A stretch of DNA of 64,000 nucleotides, taken from assembly GCA_900074885.1 (NCBI GenBank), contig FJUW01000070.1, positions 1-64,000 on the forward strand, written 5' to 3'. Shown in pieces: positions 12,910 through 24,739 of this stretch. Below the pieces are notes generated by a model that saw nothing but the letters and a program-made list of their open reading frames with translations, searched no databases and had not been told where the DNA came from. The stretch's first letter is position 1. Every line of letters starts with the position of its first letter. The DNA is from Rhynchosporium graminicola (Eukaryota; Ascomycota; Leotiomycetes; Helotiales; Ploettnerulaceae). The translations under genes were made by a program, and so were the position numbers.

Positions 12910-14235
12910 CTTCTACGGCTAATAAAGTTAAAAACTTCCTTAATATATACCCTGCTATATCGGTAGTTATATCTACTTCGGATAGTAGATCGTTTAAGAA
13001 GTATAGAAATATATTACTTCTTAGCGAAGGAGAATTAGAGTATATTCGAAAGTGCTTACGAATCTTCGATATATTTAATAAAGCTACTACGAAATTAAAA
13101 GCAGAAAAATACCCTACTATATACTATCTAGTACCTGAAATATATACGATATATACTAGGCTAGAGACTATAAGAGATAATCTAAATTCAGTAAGTACTT
13201 CTTTATCTTTATACTATTATATACTAATATAAATAGGAACCTTTTACTTCAGCTATCAATAAAGGAATCGCTAAACTCCGAAAGTATTATCCGAAGACAG
13301 GTATTAATAAGAATAATAAAGCTTTATATATAAGCTTAGTTCTCGATCCTCGAATTAAAATAGAAAGTTTAAGTCTAGCAGGACTAAGTAACGCACTTAT
13401 AAGCGATATTAAGCGAAAGATTCAGGAGGAGTATAATTTATAAGTCTTCTATATATTATAGATTAATATATATACTAATTTAAATAGTCTAAAGGTTCAG
13501 GATAATATAGATCTACCTATATCTAATAGAGAGATAATACCTATCGAAGACGAAGACGATATATATATACACGAAGAAGAAGAAGAAGAAATCAACGAAC
13601 TCGAGTCTTATTTAGAAGAAAGAAGATCGAATATTAAAGTAAGTATATAACTTTTATTTTAATCTTATATATATATAATACTAATATAAGCTATAGGTTA
13701 AACCTTTAGATTATTAGGCTATTAATAGAGATAGATATCGGATTTTATCTTTATTAGTACGAAGATATTTATAAATTCCGGCTACTTCGGCGCCCTCGGA
13801 AAGATTCTTTAGTCTCGGAGCTTTAATTATTAATAAGCTAAGAAATAGACTATCTAAGGATACTTTCGAGGAGATTAGCTTATTAAAAAGCTAGGGTTTT
13901 ATATTCGACTTAGAAGAAAAAAAAGAGATAGAGCAAGCTATTAATAGGGAAAATTTCTTTCTTAAAGATTAGATTAGATTAAAAGGAATATATATTATAT
14001 ACTTTATTACTTTATTAACTATATATATCTCTCTTTTTACTAGTATAGATTATATTTTATCTATCTTTATATAGCTTATATAGCTTATATAGCTAATTAT
14101 ATAAGAATAATCAAGTCTACTCTAATCCTAATTATTAAGTATAATCTAATCTAATCTAATTAAAGGTCTAAAATACTTACTCTAATCTAATCTAATTATA
14201 ATCGATTATAATCGAGTATAATTGAGTAGGATAAT
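12910..14235 (+). mobile_element. hAT-family DNA transposon remnant, 3' half (RIP-mutated)
   Basis: Plus-strand reading through stops gives a hAT transposase. A segment with L-x-x-F-D-I-F-N-K-A-T lies near 13060-13090. An N-K-A-L-Y-I-S-L-V-L-D-P-R segment lies near 13310-13350. The C-terminal dimerisation region at about 13774-13960 includes I-P-A-T-S-A-P-S-E-R-F-F-S and L-R-N-R-L. The AT-rich tail (14110-14230) contains short TAATC-type subterminal repeats. The N-terminal half is missing because gypsy element B inserted at 12909/12910. The right end is taken from the sharp change in base composition; I could not identify the terminal inverted repeat. Confidence 0.7.
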
Positions 14236-16170
14236 TATTTTTTCGCATACTGGCGTCCCATGCCCATGGATACTTCTCCTTCAAGTACCTTATAGGCGGT
14301 GGAAACCAACACCCTCAATCCTATTGTCCTATTCTCCTTGATGCACCATCAAACTCCCGTACTTAAACTACATTACGATAACCTCCCTTTGTCACCTACC
14401 TGACCTGACTAAATCGAAATATTCGGCGTCAAGCACGAGATCCCAAGCTGCTTATCTTATCCGTTCAGCGGCATCGAGCAGCATCCAAGGCTAGGGCACG
14501 CACGGTCGACACGGAAGCTCCCCGCGATCTCGAAGGAGCGATATGCGAGGGCTGATATCAACAAGGGTCTGAACGCTTTATGTTTGACCTTGAGCTTGAG
14601 CTTGTCATGGGACAGAGGAAGACTACCAGGGTTCTCGGGGCATATCGAAATACTGACTACGAGAGGAGGGGGTTTGTTAGTGCAAGGAAACCCGATGGAG
14701 AACTCTTTGGGCGAGAGGGAATGATTGCGTTGACGTTGAGAATCTGAGCGGTGAAGATGTCTTGGAAAGGAAAGGAAGTGTTGGGTGGGTAATTGGTTAG
14801 TTTTTATAGATACTTCGTAGGTGTATCGAATGAAGACGAGATATGGAGTGAGATTTCTGATAGGAGAGCTACTTGTGAACGGTGGAGTAATCGTGTGCCG
14901 GTTAAAGTACGAATGGGAGGTAAGAAGTGAGGGATTTTGACAGGTCGGCCGTATTCTCTTTTTCTGTTGTTAGTTAAGGTAGCGAGCGTATTTGGCGCTG
15001 TGGCTTTTTCTCTCTCCCACCTGTCAGATATTTGTTGTTCTCGATGAAAAAAGCATATGACGCTTGTCAGGTCTGCCGTCTGACATTACCGGTCGGCAGC
15101 CGTTTCCGGAAGAGTCAGGAAAGAAAAATGGTGAGATCTGAAGAATCGTGGAGAATGAGGAGGCTTGATTGGATGAGGCGAAGTACCTATTTACGATGTC
15201 TGGTGATGTACAGTAGTCATTTGTGATCATTGCTTTTTGCTCTCTCTGTGCTTTGCATCCTGCCAAGTACCGGTCTGCACGCCCGTACTGTACATTTGCA
15301 GGCACCATCATATCATCAATGGTATTTGCTTATCTTTGCTTGTCAGTAGCAGTATTGAAGGATCTTACTCGTATTCTCTCACCCCTCTTGTTCAAATCCA
15401 ATCTCCTCTTCTCAACTACACCAAGTCGATATCATCATGAGAGTAACTTCGTATATCAAAATGCGTAGAATCTCTCATCTCACAGCCACCACCTCTATCC
15501 CAAAGCAGGACCCTTCACCCCATCCCGTCGGCACACTATCCATAAATAGCCACGGTACCATCCCCGTTGGTCTTCGTAGCCTTGATTTAATTCCCTTTGG
15601 ACGAGTGTGCAAGGGGTGAACGTCCATTCATTCCCAATCTTGACGTGGAGAGGCCCGAGAGGGGCTAGGTATTGAAGCTAGGGCCGGATAAGAATCTGGG
15701 AACGGAAAGAGAACCTGGGGAATGGGAATCGCGAGGATGAGATGAGACGAGAGGAGAGAAGGCGAGATGAGATGAAAGGAGATGGGGTGAGATTGAATGA
15801 TAGATACAAATCACGGAATCAATCGATGGTGATGATTACTTGCCAGCAGATTGGGTGATTTGATGGCTCTTGGAATTCCGAACATGTGGAAACCCTGATT
15901 AAAAGTAGATGGGGAGAGAGCTCATGAAGAGATTTAATAAAAAGAAACTTGATTATCCAGTTTCAGGTATTCTCTGTATAGAAGTATAACCGCGCGGCCG
16001 TACGTACTACTTACCTTCCGTAGCTACTGTACCTCCCTAGGCACTAAACTCAGACCTGGCTAGACCACCACCAGCCAAGCTAGACCCCCGAGCTAAACCC
16101 AAACTAGACCTAGGTAGCCAGACCGGGTCGATTCGCTTATCGGACGGAGCTGTTGATCGGGACGGGCGTT

Positions 16171-16233
16171 CAGGAACAGGAACAGGAACAGGAACAGGAA
16201 CAGGAACAGGAGGAACAGGAACAGGAACAGGAA
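16171..16233. repeat. CAGGAA hexanucleotide microsatellite
   Basis: About ten copies of CAGGAA with one interruption near 16210. Because six is a multiple of three, the repeat opens artificial frames: Glu-Gln repeats on the plus strand and Leu-Phe repeats on the minus strand. Confidence 0.95.
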
Positions 16234-16352
16234 CGAACTATTGCTCGCTGCACTCCTATCTGTTGCTATACCGTACTGCAATCCTCTCCTATCCTCTCCA
16301 CTATTGCTGCACTGCAGAACTGCAGAGTTGGTTTCAATCTGCAGCATTGGTG

Positions 16353-16404
16353 GCATCCATCCATCCATCCATCCATCCATCCATCCATCCATCCATCCAT
16401 TCAT
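16353..16404. repeat. ATCC tetranucleotide microsatellite
   Basis: About twelve near-perfect copies of (ATCC)n, ending in degenerate copies. On the minus strand it translates as repeated M-D-G-W, a repeat artefact. Confidence 0.95.
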
Positions 16405-17093
16405 CCCTCCATCTCGCCACGTCCCCCGTCTGATCTTCCCCTTTGTCTTGCCCTACGAGCCCACCAAAGGACCTACCTGCCTGTACTATATCCTGCGGCT
16501 ACGTATTCTGCGGTGCCTTCTGTGCCTGGGTAGCTCGATCCCCGATCTATATCCATCTCGCATTCGATGTCCTGACTGTCCTCGACCAGACGAGGATACT
16601 CACACACTGCCAAGCGGGAACGGAATAATCAATCAACAAATACCAATTCGACGCCAAAAAGAAAAGAAAAGAAAACAAAACAATAGACAAACGGGTCTGA
16701 CCGGCTACCGCTGCCATCCATTGTCTGCCTGCCTGCCAGCCTGCCCGCCCCTCACTATCAAACTTTATTATGTCGCCATAAAACATCTTCACCACGCCCT
16801 CTCACCCTCTCACCCTTCACAAGCCAAGAACCACGACGTCGCGCACACTCCTGCGATAACCTTCACCTCAGCTCTCCTGACTAGCATCCCCAGCCCCCCC
16901 CACCCCCNCCCCCATCGAAGTAGGAAGGTACTCAGCATCTCGGCCAATGCTCGCCCGGCAATCGACATAGCATCCCGTGGGTATCACCAGTAGTTTACCT
17001 AGGTACCTGCTCGTAGGGTAGGTAGGTAGCCATCAACCCACAGCTCTAGCGGATGCACCCGAGCCAAGAGGCCTGCTGCAGAACAGGAAAAAT

Positions 17094-19667
17094 ATGGCTA
17101 CCCACTGCGTCGACCGCAGCAAGAGGAGCAGCAATGCGACGTCTTTGTCCGGAGACGACTATCTCCAAACCATCCTCGAACCCGAAGACGAAGACGAATC
17201 CTACTTCTCCCTTGACAACGGTCCCAGCAGCGGTGCTACCACCCCGAGGCAGCACACCATGAAGGAAGTTCAGGTGCCCCAACATCCTGTGCCATCTATG
17301 CAGGCCGCCTTTGCGGAATCCATGCTGGAATCTTCTACGGCCTCGACCCCGACGATACCGAAGAATCGAATTGCAGATGCGGCAGCGCGGAGGAAGTCGT
17401 TGATTGACCAGGATGTTGATGATGACACACATGCCGCGCGTTGGAAGCAGAAACCTGGGCAACAACACCACGAACTGTGGAAGCTCATGGCACAGATCTC
17501 CTTTGGGGTCTATCTTCTGATAAATGGCATCGCCAAGGATGATGGGCAAGTCATGAGTATCCTCCAGGGCCATGTGGATGAGGTCGACGAGTTCTTGGAG
17601 ACTACCTTGGAGGATTTCAATCTGGCACAAGAGGACATTGAAGAACGGCTAAAGTTCCTGAAACTCCCATTGGAAAACATAATCATTTTCGACGCTATGC
17701 TCGAGGATCGTGACTTCAGGCTGCAGATTGTCAATGGGAATGAGAGGATCGAACATGTTATTATCAGGACGGCCAAGGCGATGAATGATGCGCTGAAAGA
17801 TGTGCGGCAGGGTTTGGATGCGTGTAAAGAGTTTACGATATATCTGGCCGAGGAACAGGAGAATTTTGAGCAGTTGAGCCACAAGCCAGATACGCAGAAG
17901 GTGTTTCTTGCGATGAAGGGGAATGTGGAGGGGTGGTTTAATGCTCATGTGTCACTGCAAACTAAGGGAGCTGATCTTGGTGTAGCCCTGGTACAACTAG
18001 GATCAATAGTGGCAGAGATGGATCGGAGAGCGGGTGAAGTCAGTCGGAGGACAATAGTATGTAACTTCGTCCCTTGATGAAGGGATACTTTTGTTAACAG
18101 TTCCCAGTACAGAAGCGCTTCTTCACCTGAGCCATTAACAATAAACTCACCACCCGACTCTCCGGAATCGAAACTGATGCGACAATCGATGTATAAAGAT
18201 CTTCCTTCCGATCCCGACATGATTACACCAGCGATTAGAGCGACACTACCTGCATTCCGATTGGTTCAAGACCGCCAACAAACTCCAGAGCCCGAGCCAG
18301 AATCATATTCCGAGGAAGAGAAGGATTCAGAGGATGAACATGAAGCAGAGGAACCAGCATTCACACTCAAGCCCACAACCTATACACCTGTACCATCACC
18401 ATTACCTTCTCCCAGACCCCCTCTAGGCCCGGTCCAAGCACCACCATCACCCCCTCCCGAGATTCAACGTCCGTCTCCGGAGAATCAGCAAGCTCCCGAG
18501 GTCAAGAAAAGATCTTCTCTTCGGAAGCGATTTTCTTTAGGAAAGAAGAAAGAAAAGCCCCAGGAAAGCATGTTGCAGGCTCCTCCGCCGATAGATACGT
18601 ATTGGGCTGCTCGTCAACGAGTCACATCGTCACAGCCAACGCCGCGTGCAAGACAAAGCTCTGTACTAATAGAGCAAAACTCCGTACCAAGACCGAGTGA
18701 GGGACAGGACGTGATACCGAGTGATACACAAAACTCTTTCCCGACTGCTGTAACCAGGGAGAGACAAGCATCCTTCCCGCAGGAGAGAGAAAAGAGACTT
18801 TCGCTGTTCAGCAAGAGGCAGAAATCTAATCCTAATCTGGGGGAAAGGCAAAAGTCAGTCTCCAGCGAAATTCAAGTTTCAATTCCAAATCTACGAGAAC
18901 GGCGAATCTCTATTCCCCACGGAAGAGGGCACCAAACTTTAATAACAACTTCTCCATCCCGTGGTCTCGATTCAGCATATTGTTCTGATTTTGACCAGAA
19001 GAAGTCTCCGCAAGATCAAAATATCATTCAACCTCACTTCGCTCCACTCACCCAAACAACTTCGCATCAGTCGGGAAATACTAACGACTCACAATCTAAT
19101 ATCCGCCCCCAATTCGCAAGAGATCTCTCCAGCCCAAGATCAGATCAACAGTTCTTCAGACCGGTGCAAGCGAGTCCTCATTCACCTCTCCAGAGACCAT
19201 GGACAGCCGGTCCCTCCAATCCTCTACACATGCACTCCAACAGTTCAAACTCGAACCTGTCCTTCCACACCTCTTACACCTCTCAGACCAGCCGTGACTT
19301 CCACCACTCCCGCGTTCCCTCCCAACTAGCCCACACCGGTTCTTACACTGGTAGCGGTGCGTACGGCGGTGTATACGGCGGCAACAGACGTGGCTCACCT
19401 AGCACAATGGGCGGTCAATCCGTGAAGAGCGAAATGACGACGATGACTGAAATCGATGGCAATGGCGAGAGAAAGAAAGTCAAGAAGAAGAGAAGCGCGT
19501 TTGGATGGTTGAAGAAAGCTTTCAGTCTGAGTGAAGAGGAGAGAGCCGAGTTTGAGAGGAAGAGGATGAGGGACGAGGCCGAGAGGAGAGAGTATTATGC
19601 TGGATCTAGTCAAGGGCAAGGAGGCGGCCAGAGGGCGAGATGGGTTGATGGGCGGAGAGTTGGCTGA
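17094..19667 (+). CDS. Fungal protein of unknown function (840 aa, two exons)
   Basis: Exons 17094-18056 and 18108-19667. The 51-bp intron has a GTATGT donor and CAG acceptor, is in phase 0, and contains a TTAAC-type branch site. Residues 1-130 are polar. Residues about 125-310 are a predominantly helical, well-folded-looking region (from H-H-E-L-W-K-L-M-A onward), with no transmembrane segment obvious. Residues about 325-780 are Ser/Pro/Gln-rich and probably disordered, with repeated R-Q-x-S/S-x-P motifs. The C-terminus is basic (K-K-V-K-K-K-R-S, then an F-G-W-L-K-K-A-F segment) and could bind membrane or nucleic acid. I do not recognise a characterised family. The single-intron structure and codon use support a real gene. 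The function is unknown. Confidence 0.8.
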
Positions 19668-21219
19668 GCGATTTTTGGGGAATGAGAAGATTGTTTGGAA
19701 GTAGTGACTGACCTACGGCGAGGGAGGAAGGGCAATGGATCATGTCGTCTTTCGAAACTACATGGCGGAGGATACATCAGCGACGGAAAACGAAGCAGAG
19801 GTGGATATCTCCAAGACTGATTGTTGACTGCATATTTGCGTCGAGCGAACGAGCAACATGGACGGGCATCTGGACTGGCGCAGGATTACTGATCTTTCTT
19901 TTGTACGATCTAACATAATGTGGTTTTCTTTTTCAACGAAGGGCGATACGATACGATAGTTTTGATTTCATAGCCTTTGGAGTTTGATACCCGTTCTTTG
20001 CGAGCATGCTCGGCTGGCAGCCCTTGGCTTTCTTTTTCCGTCATTTATGGAGGTGAGTAGAATAAAATAGTTATGAACAGGGAGAATCGAAGCTGGTGAT
20101 AAAAAAAACTCTCAAGCTGCTCGTGTCGGCATGTCATTGTGTGATTCTCTAAGCCAGATAGATGGATGGATTTTACATGTGCCGATTACTATTATGTTGA
20201 TTTGGTGACATTATACCTACTAAGTACAAGCATAAGTTTCGGTTTCGCTCGATGTGAATCATTTGGGTATCAGTGTCGCTCCAGCTAGAGCCTAGAGCAT
20301 AGGAATGAAGATCGAGGAAAGCTACTCTGAACAGCACCGATGAAAACTCCTCTCTCTCTTGTGAAAGGGAAGATCTGATATTGTAGAGACTCGTACCGTG
20401 TTAATAATAGCGAGCCAGTTCCCCTTTCTGTTTACCGTTTACTGTAGTTCGGGACTTGGGACTCGGGACTCGGGACTCGGGACTTGGGACTCGGTTACTG
20501 CACATGAGCTCACGAGCTGAAAGAAGGGAGGCGGGTAGTCCTCGTCCGGCTAGGGAGGAAGTGTTTGATATTTATGTTGGAATTGTAGTCAGATATCTAA
20601 CTTGCAGATGTTGTGCTCGCTCAGCCCTAACCACAAGAGTGGAATTGTTTTTTTTTTTTGAGACAATCCGTTACTCGATTCCTTGAATCTTTCAAGAGTA
20701 TAGATATTTCATGGGTAACACCTGCTGTAGGGTAAGAATCATGTTGCTCGTATGAACGAGTAGTCCTTTATCGATTGAGTTATTGAAGATACTTGGGATG
20801 TCTTTCGTTTCCGTGAGGGTTTTATTTTTGGGACTCCAACTCCTTATTCGACGCGTTGATAGGTAGGAAGTTTTACTTTTGAAGAAATTTGATTCAGTGT
20901 AGAGATTGTTCGAGATATCTATCAGGTGCGTTTGGTAAGCAAGGATGGTAAAGCACAGCCACAGGCTGAGAATGGCCGGCTCATGCTTTGTGGCTGGAAG
21001 GATGGTGAGGTCCTGTCCTTTTGTCCTTCCTCCTTCTCGGTGAACATCTATCATACTTTAAACTCATCATGATGAAGATTCCCTCTCACAATTACAACCT
21101 GTTCGGTTTGGGCACAACCCGGAAAACTTTACAGCGCAATGGACTAGGGCATCACCACCGGCAAGTCTCTCGCCGATCGATGACTGCCACGGCAATGCCT
21201 CTCTTGCGTAGGCAAAAGC
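19668..21219. other. Intergenic region
   Basis: Contains the 3' region of the upstream gene, a 7-bp tandem repeat at 20451-20494 and a poly-T run near 20648-20659. The stretch 21069-21219 may be a 5' leader or a missed first exon of the APH-like gene, because a basic open frame starts at 21069. I saw no other supported gene. Confidence 0.5.
20451..20494. repeat. GGGACTC/T heptamer minisatellite
   Basis: About six tandem copies of GGGACTC or GGGACTT. C/T variation at one position is the only difference between units. Confidence 0.9.
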
Positions 21220-23092
21220 ATGACGGCACGGGTAGGCACGTTCAGTTCGAAGTCTAGAAATGCTTGCTTATCTTGTGTCGCAGAGGAGGACATTTCCGAA
21301 GAAGAGTTTTATAGATATACTCGATATAGGTGGCTGTACGACATTGATTGCTGCTGTGGTCATTCAAAGTTAATAGTCTCTAGCTCCAATGAAAGTGAAA
21401 ATCTTGCGATGCGTTATCGCAAGTTCAATATACCGGCCCTCGTAGATGCTGCCGTCCGTGCTGCTGGTAACGGTGCTGGATCCTGTAGGATTCCCTTTCC
21501 GCGAGCCCAGAATGCTATAGTAGATAGTCGAACTAATACATGGATGATCCTTAGGTGTCAAGCTACTCAAATGCATCGAAGGTCAATATAATAAGGCATT
21601 TCTGATGAGTATGGATAATGGAGCAGAAGTGTTGGTGAAACTTCCGAATCCCAACGCTGGTCCGGCCTTCTACACCACTGCCTCTGAGGTTGCTACACGG
21701 CAATTCGTTCGTGATTCCTTCATGCTCGTCTTGAGGAGCGAGTTCTGACGAGTACGGTTTAGCTACGTACGGTTTTAAATTTACCCGTCCCGCGCATTCA
21801 CGCATATTCTCTGGACTCAGATAATCCAGTAGGTGCTGAATACATCATTGAGGAGAAAGCAAGAGGCAAACCGTTAGGGAACCTTTGGCATCACTGGGAT
21901 AAAGAATCGCAGGTCAGTCTTGTAACTCAGCTCGTTGACTTTGAGACGAAGCTAGCATCGGTTTCGTTTCGACGACACGGTTGCATCTACTATAGAAATG
22001 ATCTGGCAAAGAAGGGTCTTACTGCTTATGATTTAGAGGCGAAGTCTCTATCTACTGATGGCACCCCCGTGCAGCTCGAATCCATATCCACAGAAGAATT
22101 CGCCATTGGACCCTTGACTGAAGCAAGATTGTGGGAAGGCGAAAGAGCTACAATGGAATTAGACCGGGGTCCATGTGGGTTGCTTCAGTCCCGTTCAGGT
22201 GTACATCTCACTAATCTATTCAGGGAGCACTCCTCTGTCCTACATGGCAGCCATGGCAATCAACGAGATCAAATGGGCAGCAGCATACGCAAAACCCCAA
22301 ATGAACGCTTATCGATCCATGGAAACACCAGACTCTCCTGATGACTACGTTTCTCTACTGAAACGGTACCTTCAAATCGCGCCCTATCTATCGCCTGGTC
22401 CATCACGAACGTCACTCTCACATCCAGATCTTCACCTCGACAACATATTCGTTCATCCAGACACGAAGAAAATCACTTGCATTATTGATTGGCAATCAGC
22501 TTCGGCATCTGAGCCTTTTCTTCAGCACGGTGTCCCGCGTATGCTTATCCCAGTCGACTGTTCCTCTCCTGGTAAAGAATTGGACCCAGTATCAGAAGGA
22601 TCTGATACAGGAGACTCAAGAATGCCTAATGATCTACTCAGCTATTATCACAAAATTAGCAAGGCTAAGAATGAAATACGGTGGGCGGCAATCAATATCT
22701 GCAACCGCCAACTTCTGACCGAACCGACGTCCCTGCTCTGTGGTGCCTGGAGTAGGAACGATATGTTTTCATTTCGTCACGCATTGATACATGCAGTTGC
22801 CCGATGGGAAGAAATCGCTCCAAGTGCACAGCCTTGTCCTATACAGTTTACCCAGCATGAATTAGAACTTCACAATGCTGAAATGGAGCTTGTGGAAGGT
22901 CTTGGAGAAGTTTTGCACCAACTTCAGAACGATAATCTGATCCCACTTGGCGGAATGGTTCTTCGGGAAAAGTATAAGCAGGCTTCGCAGATCAACAATA
23001 GCGTCAAGAAGATGTTTGTTGATATGGCGGAATCCGAGTCGCAGAAAGTTCTTTATTCACGGATATGGCCTTATCAAGACCAAGATTTGTAA
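21220..23092 (+). CDS. Aminoglycoside phosphotransferase-family protein, AIM9-like (565 aa, four exons)
   Basis: Exons 21220-21484, 21555-21706, 21763-22174 and 22224-23092. The introns are 70, 56 and 49 bp, with CTAAT/CTGAC branch sites and phases 1, 0 and 1. The spliced protein has the usual order of the fungal APH/AIM9-like family. An N-terminal F-x-x-Y-T-R-x-R-W-L-Y motif is followed by E-G-Q-Y-N-K-A-F (nucleotide loop). Then come V-G-A-E-Y-I-I-E, H-P-D-L-H-L-D-N (catalytic loop, residues 343-350) and I-D-W (364-366, metal-binding equivalent). Yeast Aim9 is mitochondrial; the substrate of this family is not known. The second intron has an unusual GTTCGT donor. The start is uncertain: 21220 is in frame, but a spliced upstream exon could add a presequence. 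Confidence 0.75.
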
Positions 23093-24739
23093 TGATGCAT
23101 TTTTGTTATGATAATACATTATAGGCAAATCAAAGAGATAGCATAACTTGCGACTACAAAGTGTCATATGTTGAGATCAAAGCAAAGCAAGTCAACGCTA
23201 ACCAAATTGCTTCTGGAGGTTTTGTATCACGGACAATATCACTTCCATCACAGAAAACACGATCTCAAACAATGGTAGCTCCCAACAAAGAGCTCTTCCA
23301 GTTCGAGGGGCATGGTGGGACTTAACCGATCCATCGTGCCCAGAAGCTACATCACTACACGGCATGGGTGGAGTTACTACGAAAAGCATAGTGAGTGACC
23401 GCTACAGAAAAGATGGTTCTGCCTTAGTGAGGCCATGGAGGTTGATCTCGACAGAGCTTCGAGAGTGATGAGATATCAGATAGAGAGATATCAAATAATA
23501 AGAAAACAGAAAGAGAAAAATCCATGATGAAATGAGGTTTAGTTTGAGGACTCTCCATCATAGACTCCAGATTGGACCTCGTTGCAATAAAATCCACTAG
23601 TGTCATTCTCTGTAGCGACACCTTTCTGCACCAATGCGCATATTATATCCCTTAGACATTGAACTCCCAGGTATCTCTGTAATCGCAGCAAGGTATTTTG
23701 GACGCTCGAGGGAACGAAGTGTCTTCTTTACGAACATTGGTCGAAACTACGAATCATCTTTGCTTCAGCACGATAGACTCCAAATACTTCTGGACAAGAT
23801 ATCTGCCAGAGGTATTCTGGATAGAATTCTGGAGCGTGAGAGGGTCATTGCTGGCATACAAACTCTTACGTCCGGAATGGAAATATTAAATATCTTTGGA
23901 GGACAATGCTTTATGGTCTCATGGGTGAAGGGCGGCCATCTTCCAAGGCGTCCGAAGAGCACTCCAGACGTGTGTGGAGTCCGTTCTATTCACGGCTAAG
24001 AACAAGTTAGCAACAGAAATGGCTTGTACGAAGAGAATTGAAAGGTGAATAGTGCGTTGTTGTGAGGCCAACGCGGAGTGGAATATTCTCCATATGCACG
24101 GGCATCAGGAACACGTTTCGGTGGTGTTCTTCAAGATGGCAAGATATGGTTCTAATCTCTCGATTCTGTGGCAGGCGGACAAAAGTTCATCTTCGAGAAC
24201 TGCCGACTCCCCATTGCTTTACGAACCGGTACAGATGGATATTCTATATCTGAAGCATACTATGAAGGAGCAATATATGGGATGTTGCTTGGCGCCATTT
24301 ATGATCTGACAGCGACGTTTGTTTTCTCTGTTGGGGTCATTACTATAAGTCTCCCTGGATGCTTGAAGACAAGATTCGAGGTCACACAAAGCAAGGGAAA
24401 ATTCCATCACTGTATACTAGAAATAGCTATGGTTGGATGAAATTAAATTTGGTCGTTCTTACACCCGAAGATAACATGCCGTGGTCTGGCGCCTCAGAGC
24501 TTAATAGCAAAATATTTCACATCAAAGTATATGATGCCCCTTCATGGTACTGAAAGTTTCTCAAGCTGCAGTATGGAAAGCCTCGTGACTGTTTGTATCA
24601 TGTTGATCGTATATTTACAATCGTATTTCTAGGAACGCATCTTCAGGAGCCGCTTCAGATCAACTCAACCCTCAAGTTTCCCGCTTACCATCGAAATAAT
24701 CGTCGAGGACTCCAAGTTTCGTATCTCCGGTGATGTGAT
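23093..24739. other. Region with only short, unassigned frames
   Basis: No frame exceeds about 120 codons and none could be tied to a family. Plus-strand fragments at 23634-23999 and 24052-24553 shift frame repeatedly, which could mean a decayed gene or an intron-rich one that I cannot assemble. Confidence 0.4.

Larger units (their letters stand above)
14236..17093. other. Gene-free region between the transposon block and the first gene
   Basis: Base composition changes abruptly near 14240 from TA-rich to mixed. The region holds short overlapping frames on both strands that are not convincing as genes. It also holds simple repeats (described separately) and a C-rich tract around 16893-16913 with one undetermined base (N) at 16908. 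The 3' end probably contains the promoter and 5' leader of the gene starting at 17094. Confidence 0.6.

Noticed and set aside
16093..16533. Open frames on both strands with Glu-Gln, Leu-Phe and M-D-G-W repeats
   Set aside because: They are created by the CAGGAA and ATCC microsatellites and show no gene-like flanks.
17046..17630. A 194-codon minus-strand frame opposite the first gene
   Set aside because: Antisense shadow of the 840-aa protein, without recognisable features.
16171..20494. Tandem repeats considered as a CRISPR array
   Set aside because: Units are 4-7 bp, contiguous and without spacers, in a eukaryotic genome.
21069..21257. Basic frame upstream of the APH-like gene as its mitochondrial presequence exon
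   Set aside because: It lies in another frame and I could not find a splice pair of reasonable length joining it to 21220. Left as a possibility only.
24052..24553. Short plus-strand frames faintly like a fungal lectin (R-T-G-T-D-G-Y)
   Set aside because: The match is a few residues in one frame, with no repeat structure around it.
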